Assembly: GCA_000342265.1 (NCBI GenBank)
Contig: CP004348.1
Coordinates: 1,981,721-2,045,720 of the forward strand
Reading direction: 5' to 3'
Source: a beta proteobacterium CB
GTDB lineage: Bacteria > Pseudomonadota > Gammaproteobacteria > Burkholderiales > Burkholderiaceae
Length of the DNA: 64,000 bases
How positions within the stretch are numbered: position 1 is the stretch's first letter; each line of letters opens with the position of its first letter. Below the pieces are notes generated by a model that had not been told where the DNA came from, ran no database searches, and saw only the letters and a list, made by a program, of their open reading frames with translations. The position numbers and the translations under genes were made by a program. This document shows positions 42,239-50,909 of the stretch, piece by piece.

Positions 42239-42427
42239 ATGAGAACGGAAGATATTGGAATGATTTGCCCAGCTTGCGGAAAGGCTAATGACTGCCAAAT
42301 AGCTGGTAACAAGAAATGTTGGTGTTTTGATATGACAGTTGATAACGCCAGGCTAGATGACGCATTGAAAGATAAATCTAAAGATCAGTGCTTGTGTAGG
42401 GATTGCTTAAAGAAGTTAAGTGTCTAG
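42239..42427 (+). CDS. Cysteine-rich CWC family protein
   Basis: A 62-residue putative zinc protein with CPACGKANDCQIAGNKKCWCFD and QCLCRDCLKKL, i.e. eight cysteines in CxxC pairs with the CWC word that names the family. The function is unknown. Its stop codon lies within hairpin H6. It is downstream of the toxin gene and may be a separate small transcription unit. Confidence 0.7.
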   Translation: MRTEDIGMICPACGKANDCQIAGNKKCWCFDMTVDNARLDDALKDKSKDQCLCRDCLKKLSV

Positions 42428-42439
42428 TTATGGGTCACT
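42419..42439 (-). repeat. Conserved-loop hairpin family, H6 (decayed arms)
   Basis: Minus strand AGTGAC, loop CCATAACTA, GACACT: arms mutated, loop intact. It sits 15 bp after the KAP ATPase stop on that strand. Confidence 0.65.
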
Positions 42440-42454
42440 TACGCGGGCGCCCCA

Positions 42455-43702
42455 TCAATCAAAGGTTCCTTCAATATGACGAAGCGCCACCCTTACAGAC
42501 TCAGAAAGCGGAACCCCAAAACTTGTGCAGAATTGCTTTAGCTCTTCATCCTTTTCATCAAAGATGGCATTCTCATAACTCCTATGCAGCCTTATAAAAA
42601 CCTGAGCTGGTCTATAGTTGCGATCATCCTCATCTATGCCTAGCAATAAATTTCCAGCAAGATGATGCGAAGATTTATCACCCATCTGAATGCCTTGATA
42701 AATTAATGGATATTTTGCTTTCAAGCCGATAAGCCATGTTTCTAAGACTATAAAATTTCTTGTGGGGGACATTGTCCACCAATCCAACATTCTGTGAGAC
42801 TGTCTGGCATTCAAACTCAATAATGTTGAGACGGCTATTAGCCAAGGGGAATTATTTAAATATCTTGCCCGCTTTGCCTCATCCATATCTTGAGAAAATT
42901 TTCTAAGGAGTCTTTCCATTGGAGAGAAACTTGTTCCACCATTTGTAATGGGGATGGTAATTGGGTAGTCAATAAATTTATCAAGGTACATTGCACCATC
43001 CGTTCCTGCTCCATAAAAAGCCTCGACAGTTTGTTTAATCTGGGACCTATTCCATAGCAAAAGAAAAACTACGCCATCTATATTGAATAAATGTTTAAGC
43101 CTTTCCAATAAACGAATAGCATAAGAAGGGGAGCATCTATCTAGCTCATCAACAATAACAACTATTTTTCCGCCCTTAGCATCTTTAATGTGCTTCGAAA
43201 TTTGCTCTTTTAGATGCTCGAGAGTCCTCTTTCTTTCGGCCAAGTCCTCTAGCTTCAACCGAACAATTTCTTCACTTTCATCTCTTAGAATATCTGCCGC
43301 AGTATCAAGAACATCTTTATCAAGTCCAATAATATTTCCTGCAGTTTTAGCGGCTGCTTTTACTAGGCCGGGAATTGCCTTTGCAACTAAAGGGGCAACT
43401 GAATCAAAAAGGCTCTTCTTCTTTTCCTCTTCAAGGTCTGCGCCTATCGAGGAAATCAAAGTTAATGCAGGATCATCGATCCAATCCGCTTCAAATGCAT
43501 CAATCCAAATCGAACCAAACTCATCTTTTGAATCTATTAGTGTTTTAAGATTTTCACCAAACCAGGTCTTTCCAATACCCCACTCGCCATCAATTGCTAC
43601 AACTCCCTTAGGCAGTTGCTGTAACAACTTGTAAACACCCTCTCCAAGCTTTTTTCTATCTAATGCATCGTCAGCAAATGCCTTGGAAGTTAAATTAGTC
43701 AT
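42455..43702 (-). CDS. KAP family P-loop NTPase (candidate anti-phage ATPase)
   Basis: A 415-residue STAND/KAP-type NTPase. Walker A is in VVAIDGEWGIGKTWFGENL (residue ~35-50), Walker B in KIVVIVDELDRCSPSYAIRLLERLKHLF, with the KAP-typical D-E-L-D-R-C sequence; a helical insert (LEEEKKKSLFDSVAPLVAKAIPGLVKAAAKTA) lies between them. The KAP families include phage-exclusion proteins such as PifA. This shorter protein without visible transmembrane pairs would be cytosolic. It lies at the end of the island by the tRNA boundary, reading leftward. Start ATG 43702; the next promoter-like sequence upstream is that of the broken tRNA-Phe. Confidence 0.8.
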   Translation of the reverse strand: MTNLTSKAFADDALDRKKLGEGVYKLLQQLPKGVVAIDGEWGIGKTWFGENLKTLIDSKDEFGSIWIDAFEADWIDDPALTLISSIGADLEEEKKKSLFDSVAPLVAKAIPGLVKAAAKTAGNIIGLDKDVLDTAADILRDESEEIVRLKLEDLAERKRTLEHLKEQISKHIKDAKGGKIVVIVDELDRCSPSYAIRLLERLKHLFNIDGVVFLLLWNRSQIKQTVEAFYGAGTDGAMYLDKFIDYPITIPITNGGTSFSPMERLLRKFSQDMDEAKRARYLNNSPWLIAVSTLLSLNARQSHRMLDWWTMSPTRNFIVLETWLIGLKAKYPLIYQGIQMGDKSSHHLAGNLLLGIDEDDRNYRPAQVFIRLHRSYENAIFDEKDEELKQFCTSFGVPLSESVRVALRHIEGTFD

Positions 43703-43917
43703 GGCGATTCCTCATTGTTAAATTCACCAATTGATTAAGAGTTTGGATTGCTTTTTGAATGTAACAGATTGCTTAAGTAACGCGAACGCGAAACTGCAGA
43801 TGCCATTCGTGAAATATTTGAAACCGCTGGGAGCCAATAGATTCGGTGCTTGTAGGGCGGTAGGTCACAACCAGCTAAGACCCAATGTGCAGAACTGTTT
43901 TAGTCCTCTATCCTAGC

Positions 43918-43955
43918 TTTTCAATCCTCTGCTCTACCGACTGAGCTACCAGGCC
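43918..43955 (-). pseudogene. tRNA-Phe 5' half at the right island boundary (attR-like)
   Basis: 38 bp identical to the 5' half of the intact tRNA-Phe, from the anticodon loop (TTTTCAA) to the first base. On the island side it continues as non-tRNA sequence, so this gene is not functional. Its ATTATA/TATAAT -10 is preserved at 43966-43971. Confidence 0.85.
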
Positions 43956-44143
43956 AAGAGATGAAATTATAAATGAAACTGTCTTCCAGCCCGAAAAAAG
44001 GGTCAATAGCCGATAAGCCTTGGGCAAACACTGAAAAACAGAGACAAAAGGCTCTTGTTTCCTGCCCTAAGCGCCGATAGCTGTAGCCTTTACTCTAGCA
44101 ACATGAAGTTTCTTATAGCTATCAATCAGGCGATGATGTCTGT

Positions 44144-45919
44144 CTAACCATATTCATCCAACTCATTATTCTCTAGCTTCTCAAGTAGCTTGCTTAAGCC
44201 CACCTCATCTAATTGATGCAGATTCAAAATGTCGGCACGAAACAGTAGCGCCTTGTTCGTGTTATCCCAAACCAAATCTTCAATTGGATAAATCTCAGAA
44301 TATCCTGGAACTAGGATTCGGCATGCAATCGCGCCCAACTGATCATAGACCGCAACATAAGCCTCTTTACCTAAGGATTCAAGAATGCCAAATAAGGTTG
44401 CAGCTTCTTGGGTATTTGAGTTTTCGCCTTTACCAGAAAAATCCCATTCAACAAAATCGTAATCTGATTTTGCACTGAAGAAACGCCACGAAACAATCCC
44501 GCTCGAATCAATAAAGTGCTCAACAAAGTTATTTGGCTCAGTGACTGCTTCACTTGCAAAAGTGGGTGGGGGTAAGTCGTTCAAACCCTCCAGGCTGCGA
44601 CCCTGAAGCAACTCCGTCAAGCTCCGCTCCAGTGCCACCTCGAAACTTGGGTGCGCACCAAACGATGCAAATACTCCACCTGTTCGAGGATTCATCAAAG
44701 TAACGCACATGACCGGGTAGACGCCGCCTAATGATGCATCCTTCACCAGCACCGGAAAGCCCTGCTCTTCAAGGCCTTGAATGCCAGCCAGAATACTAGG
44801 ATATTTTGCAAGCACTGCTTGCGGGACATCTGGTAAAGCAATTTCATCTTCAAGAATTTCACGCTTAACTGCGCGCTCAAAAATCTCTGAAAGGCACTGC
44901 ACCTGGGCTTCAGCTAATGTATTGCCGGCACTCATGCCATTGCTAACGTATAAATTTTCAATCAGATTAGATGGAAAATAAACAGTCTTGCTATCGGACT
45001 GACGTGTATACGGCAGAGAACAAATTCCGCGCTCGATATTTCCAGAATTAGTATCGATTAAATGTGAGCCACGTAACTCACCGTCAGCATTAAAAATACT
45101 GAGGCAGTACTCATCCAGAATTTCTTTTGGTAGCGCATCTTTAGGGCCGGGCTTAAACCAGCGCTCATTCGGGTAATGAACAAATGTACTATTGGCAATC
45201 TCTTCGCCCCAGAATGCACCAGCATAGAAATGATTGTTGCTAAGTCGCTCAATATACTCACCCAAGGCTGAGGCGAGGGCGCTTTCCTTCGTAGAGCCTT
45301 TACCATTTGTAAAGCACATTGGTGAGTGCGCATCACGAATATGTAGGGACCATACATTTGGTATGAGATTGCGCCATGAGGCGATTTCAATCTTGATTCC
45401 CAGATTAGCTAATACAGCAGACATATTCGCAATGGTTTGCTCTAAGGGCAAATCCTTTCCCGGAATATAAGTACTTGCATCGGAAGCTGAGCCCAAATTT
45501 AGGAGGCTCTGCGCATCAGCGTCTAGGTTCTTGACCACCTCTATAACAAACTCTGGACCCGCTTGTACGACCTTCTTCACTGTGCAGCGCTCGATGGAAC
45601 GCAAAATACCCTTACGATCGTTGGCGGAAATATCCTCTGGCAACTCAACCTGAATTTTAAATATCTGCTGGTAACGGTTTTCTGGGTCAACAATATTGTT
45701 TTGCGAAAGACGAATATTTTCGGTTGAAATATTGCGCGTATCACAATACAACTTCACAAAATAGGCCGCACATAAGGCCGATGAGGCCAAAAAGTAATCG
45801 AAAGGTCCAGGGGCTGAGCCATCACCCTTATATCGAATGGGCTGATCAGCAATCACCGTGAAGTCATCGAACTTGGCTTCAAGACGCAACTTATCGAGAA
45901 AGTTAACCTTTATTTCCAT
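44144..45919 (-). CDS. ycaO: OsmC-YcaO fusion protein, 3'-truncated
   Basis: Encodes an N-terminal OsmC/Ohr-like domain (residues ~1-135: VIADQPIRYKGDGSAPGPFDYFLASSALCAAYFVKLYC) and a YcaO domain (~150-545) with the ATP-binding elements SALGEYIERLSNNHFY and FERAVKRE. YcaO enzymes activate peptide backbones or help ribosomal-protein S12 methylthiolation. The protein stops at LDEYG, residue 591. By comparison with the fragment at 21943 about 143 residues of helical tail are missing, because 352 bp between positions homologous to 22023 and 22374 have been deleted with a frame change. The activity of the shortened protein is uncertain. Confidence 0.85.
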   Translation of the reverse strand: MEIKVNFLDKLRLEAKFDDFTVIADQPIRYKGDGSAPGPFDYFLASSALCAAYFVKLYCDTRNISTENIRLSQNNIVDPENRYQQIFKIQVELPEDISANDRKGILRSIERCTVKKVVQAGPEFVIEVVKNLDADAQSLLNLGSASDASTYIPGKDLPLEQTIANMSAVLANLGIKIEIASWRNLIPNVWSLHIRDAHSPMCFTNGKGSTKESALASALGEYIERLSNNHFYAGAFWGEEIANSTFVHYPNERWFKPGPKDALPKEILDEYCLSIFNADGELRGSHLIDTNSGNIERGICSLPYTRQSDSKTVYFPSNLIENLYVSNGMSAGNTLAEAQVQCLSEIFERAVKREILEDEIALPDVPQAVLAKYPSILAGIQGLEEQGFPVLVKDASLGGVYPVMCVTLMNPRTGGVFASFGAHPSFEVALERSLTELLQGRSLEGLNDLPPPTFASEAVTEPNNFVEHFIDSSGIVSWRFFSAKSDYDFVEWDFSGKGENSNTQEAATLFGILESLGKEAYVAVYDQLGAIACRILVPGYSEIYPIEDLVWDNTNKALLFRADILNLHQLDEVGLSKLLEKLENNELDEYG

Positions 45920-46027
45920 GGGAATAATTCCGAAATGATATGAGCGCTATTATCGGTCGCAACAGCGATACTATGTGCGCATCAATGGTCTCAAAGAATC
46001 ACTGGCGGCAACTGATAGCGCCGCGTC

Positions 46028-46708
46028 TTATTGCTCAGCCTTATTGCGTGAAGTATCGATTCCCAGGGCTTTTAGTTTACGGTAGAGATGGGTTCGCTCT
46101 AGACCCGTGTATTCAGAAATCTTAGTCATGCTGCCGCCCATGATGATCATTTGATGCTCGAAGTAGGCTTTTTCGAATAAATCTCTGGCTTCACGTAGCG
46201 GTAAATCAAAGTAGGTTTTTGCAATCCCACTGATGTACTCACCGTCCGGGGCTTGGGGCGCCTGCTCACTCACCATCGTTTTAGGACTTGGAGTTGATGG
46301 GGGCGCTGTGGACGCTTTTTCTTCAATGGGCTCAACGTACTTAGGCGAACTCTCAAGCGCCTTGTTGACGGTCTTGAGTAATTTTTGGAGTGCGATAGGC
46401 TTTTCTAAGAAGTTGAGCGCACCAATGCGTGTGGCTTCGACGGCCGTATCAATCGTGGCATGTCCTGACATCATAACAACTGGCATCGTCAGCTGCCCAG
46501 TCTTGGACCACTCTTTAAGCAAGGTGATGCCGTCAACATCGGGCATCCAGATATCGAGCAAGACGAGGTCTGGGCGCATCTGCTCACGGATTGTACGTGC
46601 CTGCATAGCGCTCTCAGCCGCATAAACAGTGTGGCCTTCATCCGTCAGGATCTCATTGAGAAGCTCCCGAATTCCCATCTCATCATCGACCACCAAAATA
46701 CTTGCCAT
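46028..46708 (-). CDS. NtrX-like response regulator without AAA+ domain
   Basis: A 226-residue regulator with a receiver domain (ASILVVDDEMGIRELL; phosphorylated Asp in LVLLDIWMPD; VMMSGHAT; Lys in FLEKPI), a Pro/Ser linker, and a Fis-type helix-turn-helix (ISEYTGLERTHLYRKLKALGID). It lacks the central sigma-54 AAA+ domain of NtrX/NtrC, like the short version common in Burkholderiales. It follows the NtrY-like kinase by 2 bp and is surely its partner; targets are unknown but probably respiration or envelope stress. Confidence 0.85.
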   Translation of the reverse strand: MASILVVDDEMGIRELLNEILTDEGHTVYAAESAMQARTIREQMRPDLVLLDIWMPDVDGITLLKEWSKTGQLTMPVVMMSGHATIDTAVEATRIGALNFLEKPIALQKLLKTVNKALESSPKYVEPIEEKASTAPPSTPSPKTMVSEQAPQAPDGEYISGIAKTYFDLPLREARDLFEKAYFEHQMIIMGGSMTKISEYTGLERTHLYRKLKALGIDTSRNKAEQ

Positions 46709-46710
46709 TC

Positions 46711-49020
46711 TTATGCTGCCTCTTTTGCCAGATTCATAAACAAAATTGATATTTGTGCACCGATCACTTCATCTCCCTGCATGCGATTCCGAACTTCAAT
46801 TTTGGCACCGTGATCATCTACGATTTTCTTCACCACCGCTAAGCCCAATCCAGTACCCTTACTCTTCGTCGTTACATAGGGCTCAAAAGCTCTTGCCAAT
46901 ATCTTAGCTGGAAACCCTGAACCACTATCACTTATTGTTAAACGCACCGCATTTTGTGGCAGACCATTTAATTCACCGTAAGGCACTAATTCAGTTTTAA
47001 CTTCAACCGGCTCGGTTTGGTGCGCGCCCTCAAGAGTAGCATCTTGTGCGTTTTGTAAAAGATTATGAATAATCTGTCTCAGTTGCGTAGGGTCGCCCAT
47101 AATATTTGGGCAACGTGGATCAAGTTGGGTTTTTAAAGGGCTTCCTTCATACAAACCGAGAATCTCTTGTGTCAGAGTATTGATGGACACTGATTTCAAT
47201 TGCGGGCTTGGCGTCTTAGCAAAGTCCCTAAAATCATTCACCATTTCTTTCATCGCCTGCACTTGTCCAATGATGGTTTCGGTGCTGCGATTCATCATCT
47301 CTTCCTGCTCAGGGCTCAATTTACCTGCCAACTTATGCTGCAATCTCTCTGCAGAGAGTTGAATCGGGGTCAACGGATTCTTAATTTCATGAGCCAAACG
47401 CCTTGCCACCTCACTCCAGGCAATAGAGCGCTGCGCACTTACTACGTCCGTAATGTCATCAAATACCACCATGCGTAAGTCCGCAGTCAATTCGGTTCCA
47501 CGGATAAACAAAGTCACGCCAGGCTCATTCTCAAACTCGTTGGTACTGTGGAGCTGAATTTGCTTTTGCCAAACCGGTGCCGACTTATGCGCCCCCATGT
47601 CTTGCTGCTTTGCCTCCGTACCAACCGCCAACTTCATCGTAGCAAAACCCTCTTTAATGGCTTGATCAAACTCAACAAGGCTTGGGCTATCACTTAATGG
47701 CCGCCCATCCATTTGCGTTAAGTCTTGCGCGAAGATTCGATCCGCACCAGCATTGCTAGACACCACATTGAAATTCTTATCAAAGATACAAACACCAGCA
47801 GTGAGGCTGCCTAAAACAGTCTCTAAAAAAGACTTCGATTCTTGCAAGGAAGTTCTTGTATCAGCCAATTGGCGAGTCATCACATTAAATTGCCGCGTCA
47901 ACATTCCTAGCTCATCACCAGTATCAAGCTCTGGTTTGGGCGATAGATCGCCCTGAGCAACCGCCTGAGTTCCCTTTAAGAGCATCAATAGAGGTCTAGC
48001 TAGCTGACGGCCCAAAATTAAAGCCAATGTCACAGCCACAAACAATGCAAAGAACAGGGTTAACGTGAGCGTACCCACAAACATTTTTCTTAGACCGGTT
48101 CGACCTAATGACTTCTCTTGATAATCGCTATAGGCAGACTCAACCGCAACAATATTTTTAGCCAATGGGCCGGGAATAAAGCGCACTAACTGCAAAAAGT
48201 ATTTATCCTCCACCTCTTTGCCAGCATCCAACTTGCTGGAGATCTGCTTCTTGCGCACAATCGGCACAATCGCTCTTACTCGATAGCCACGCTGTCCTCC
48301 ATCCATTTCAATTTGATCTACAGAGGTAATCCCCTTCTTTTTAAAGGCCTCGGCAACCACATCGACGCTAGGTGCAGGCAAATATTTTTTTGGCCTTGAT
48401 TCGCTAGTGAAAATTAAATTGCGCTGAATACTAAAAAGGCTGACCTCTTGAATGCCGAATTGGTTGCGCGTTTTCATGACCATGGCGCCAACTTGTTCAG
48501 AAGTACTACCTGATGGAACTTGCACTATTTGCTCGGCAATGTAATTACCCTCAGCCAAGATCTCTTCTTGTGCAACCCGAAGGGTAACGCGACCCAACTC
48601 GAGACCAGCATCTAGCGCGGACTCTACCTGAACATCAAACCAAGTTTCAATACTCCGAGAAACGAACTGCAGGGAGACGCCATATAAAATTAATCCGGGA
48701 ACGACACCAACTAAAGCAAAAATCATGGCTAACTTTGCTACTAAGCGCGTGCCAAATCGACCCTTACGCCAACGAATGGCAATCACAATTACCAAACTTA
48801 GAATCACCAAGGTTAGGCAAATGCCAATAATTACATTGGCTGCATACAGCCAAATAAAGTAGTTATCAAAAAACTCTGTGTTTGATGTTGCAATAGATAA
48901 GAGCACAAGCAACAAAAGCGCAAACGTGCCAATCACTGCCATCGCTATCGGCAGTGCGCGTCTTTTCCAAGCGTCCTTCTCAAAGGCGTTTGATCCAATG
49001 AAATCTAAGGAGATCTTCAT
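46711..49020 (-). CDS. NtrY-like sensor histidine kinase
   Basis: A 769-residue membrane kinase: three to four N-terminal transmembrane segments (ALPIAMAVIGTFALLLLVLL; WLYAANVIIGICLTLVILSLVIVIA; LVAKLAMIFALVGVVPGLIL), a periplasmic sensor region (~residues 120-300), another helix and HAMP (LALILGRQLARPLLMLLKGTQAVAQGDL), a PAS domain, HisKA with phospho-His in ARRLAHEIKNPLTPI, and HATPase with NLLQNAQDA and GxGFP...GTGLGLAVVKKIV boxes. The start overlaps the end of DUF4390 by 4 bp. It signals to the adjacent regulator. Confidence 0.9.
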   Translation of the reverse strand: MKISLDFIGSNAFEKDAWKRRALPIAMAVIGTFALLLLVLLSIATSNTEFFDNYFIWLYAANVIIGICLTLVILSLVIVIAIRWRKGRFGTRLVAKLAMIFALVGVVPGLILYGVSLQFVSRSIETWFDVQVESALDAGLELGRVTLRVAQEEILAEGNYIAEQIVQVPSGSTSEQVGAMVMKTRNQFGIQEVSLFSIQRNLIFTSESRPKKYLPAPSVDVVAEAFKKKGITSVDQIEMDGGQRGYRVRAIVPIVRKKQISSKLDAGKEVEDKYFLQLVRFIPGPLAKNIVAVESAYSDYQEKSLGRTGLRKMFVGTLTLTLFFALFVAVTLALILGRQLARPLLMLLKGTQAVAQGDLSPKPELDTGDELGMLTRQFNVMTRQLADTRTSLQESKSFLETVLGSLTAGVCIFDKNFNVVSSNAGADRIFAQDLTQMDGRPLSDSPSLVEFDQAIKEGFATMKLAVGTEAKQQDMGAHKSAPVWQKQIQLHSTNEFENEPGVTLFIRGTELTADLRMVVFDDITDVVSAQRSIAWSEVARRLAHEIKNPLTPIQLSAERLQHKLAGKLSPEQEEMMNRSTETIIGQVQAMKEMVNDFRDFAKTPSPQLKSVSINTLTQEILGLYEGSPLKTQLDPRCPNIMGDPTQLRQIIHNLLQNAQDATLEGAHQTEPVEVKTELVPYGELNGLPQNAVRLTISDSGSGFPAKILARAFEPYVTTKSKGTGLGLAVVKKIVDDHGAKIEVRNRMQGDEVIGAQISILFMNLAKEAA

Positions 49021-49598
49021 CGTTTAATTAGGTTAGGGCCACTTGGCAAAAAAGGAAAGCGCACCCAATCACTGGTGACATTCCAATCTCGATTGTTCAA
49101 GGCATTTACCTGAAATGGTTTAGGTAGCTTAGCCAAATCTAAGGTCATTCTGATTGCAGCAGTGTAAGACTTGCTCGGATCAATTTGATTGCCTTCTATT
49201 ACCCGCCAACCCCCGATACTGCCGACTGCTTGCAAAGCCTCAAACATCGTTCTCGCAGAAAAAGTAAAGCCTTCAGATGCAATCCGATATTGCTGAGTCA
49301 TTGGTTGATAGGACAAGCGCGTAAGTCGTTGAGCAAGCGCAGGCTTTTCATCAAACCAATACCAACGCGAACGAGTTACATCAAACTCTGTCTGAAAATA
49401 TAAGACAACCCCTTTTTGGACTGCGTCTTCTAAGCCGGGGGTTAATTCAATCTTAAACGTGGCATTCAATAGCCAGTCGTTATCCACCCGCTCTAGCTCA
49501 GCAGATTTAAGCTTAATTCCCTCTGCATTTGCGGCCGCTGAAAACAGGCTCAGCGCCATCAAACTGCAAAGAATGAATTGTTTAATGCTTTGGCTCAT
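49017..49598 (-). CDS. DUF4390 domain exported protein
   Basis: A 193-residue secreted protein with signal peptide MSQSIKQFILCSLMALSLFSAAANA and the DUF4390 core (LKSAELERVDNDWLLNATFKIELTPGLEDAVQKGVVLYFQTEFDVTRSRWYWFDEKPA). The family is restricted to betaproteobacteria and typically sits between rsmB and an NtrY-like gene as here, hinting that it belongs to the signal pathway, perhaps as a periplasmic modulator. The stop overlaps the kinase start (ATGA-type) and its start overlaps rsmB's end. Confidence 0.85.
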   Translation of the reverse strand: MSQSIKQFILCSLMALSLFSAAANAEGIKLKSAELERVDNDWLLNATFKIELTPGLEDAVQKGVVLYFQTEFDVTRSRWYWFDEKPALAQRLTRLSYQPMTQQYRIASEGFTFSARTMFEALQAVGSIGGWRVIEGNQIDPSKSYTAAIRMTLDLAKLPKPFQVNALNNRDWNVTSDWVRFPFLPSGPNLIKR

Positions 49599-50908
49599 GG
49601 CCCATTTTTCTTAAACAAAGCATAGTAAAAACCATCATTTAGCTCCGCAGGCAAAATTTGTCCAGGGGCGCTTAATCGTAACGCATCCAGATGTTCCGCT
49701 GCAAACCAAGCCGCCTGCTCCTCACCCTCCTCGGGAAATACCGAGCAAGTTACATATAAGAGCGTACCTCCGGCCTTTAGCATCTTCCAGGATTGCTCCA
49801 AAATAGCGCGCTGCCGTAGTTGCAAGGCCTTAATGTCTGCCTCACGACGTAAGAACGGGATATCTGGATGCCTCGCAACAATGCCCGATGCTGAACAAGG
49901 CGCATCTAAGAGAATTTTGTCGAATGCTTTTCCATCCCACCAAGCAGACTTTGACGCATCACCGCGCACAACTCGAACCTCATCAGACCGAAGGCGCAAA
50001 CGATCTAGGTTGCCACCAATTTTTCCGAGACGTTCGCCGTCGAGCTCCAAAGCAGTCATCTCGCATTGTGCCAACTCCAATAAATGAGCGGTTTTTCCTC
50101 CGGGGGCAGCACAAGCATCTAATATTCGCTCGCCTGGTTTTGGATCAAGCAATACAGCTGCAATTTGTGCGCCCGCGTCCTGCACAGAAACTGCGCCACT
50201 ATAAAAGCCAGGTAAATCTGAAACGGGTACCGGCTCACGCAGCAACAAAGCAGAATCTAATGAAATCCCGGCAACGCTAGTGATGGGTTCTGCTGCAATG
50301 CCAACTTCATGCAATAGGTCTTGGTATTCCTGACGTGTATGTTGTTTAGCGTTTACTCGCAATATCAACGGTGCACGTTGAGCCTGCTGAATCAACATGG
50401 CCTGCCAATCCTTGGAATAATTACGCTTCAGGCTAGCTCTCCACCAGGGCGGGAAAAACATGGGGATGGGGTCGGGCGGATAAGGCTTTTCACTCTCTGC
50501 TTGAACAGCAAGACTCACCTTGCGCAGTACAGCATTCACTAAGCCTTTGGCATACATCGTAGGCTCATATTCACTACAAGCTTTTACCGCCTGGTCGACA
50601 ATCGTATGTGCTGCGTAACCCTTGCCTTCCACACCATTCTGCAGAAACAAGGCAATGGAAACGCTGAGTAGATACTCTACTTCTTGTGGCGGCGCCTTTG
50701 GAATGAACTGCTTAATAAGCTCATGTGATCTTACCCACTTACGAAGAGCATCAAATGTGAGGCTTTGCACGATAGGGCGCTCATGAGCATCTAGCTGGTC
50801 CAAAACCTCTGTAAGCGATCGTCCTAACATCACCTCGCCAATTGCTTGCGCTGAAATAGTGATTGCTTCCGATAGCGGAAGAGTGCGTGGTGTTTTTTGG
50901 TCGATCAA
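49595..50908 (-). CDS. rsmB: 16S rRNA (cytosine967-C5)-methyltransferase RsmB
   Basis: A 437-residue rRNA methyltransferase: N-terminal NusB-like helical domain (residues ~10-140), then RsmB catalytic domain with motif I LDACAAPGGKTAHLLEL, motif IV DAPCSASGIVARHPDI (proline-cysteine) and motif VI LLYVTCSVFPEEGE with the catalytic Cys. It methylates C967 of 16S rRNA using SAM. The gene overlaps DUF4390 by 4 bp and follows htpX by 1 bp, so the five genes from fmt downward are one transcription unit. Confidence 0.92.
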   Translation of the reverse strand: MIDQKTPRTLPLSEAITISAQAIGEVMLGRSLTEVLDQLDAHERPIVQSLTFDALRKWVRSHELIKQFIPKAPPQEVEYLLSVSIALFLQNGVEGKGYAAHTIVDQAVKACSEYEPTMYAKGLVNAVLRKVSLAVQAESEKPYPPDPIPMFFPPWWRASLKRNYSKDWQAMLIQQAQRAPLILRVNAKQHTRQEYQDLLHEVGIAAEPITSVAGISLDSALLLREPVPVSDLPGFYSGAVSVQDAGAQIAAVLLDPKPGERILDACAAPGGKTAHLLELAQCEMTALELDGERLGKIGGNLDRLRLRSDEVRVVRGDASKSAWWDGKAFDKILLDAPCSASGIVARHPDIPFLRREADIKALQLRQRAILEQSWKMLKAGGTLLYVTCSVFPEEGEEQAAWFAAEHLDALRLSAPGQILPAELNDGFYYALFKKNGP

Positions 50909-50909
50909 A

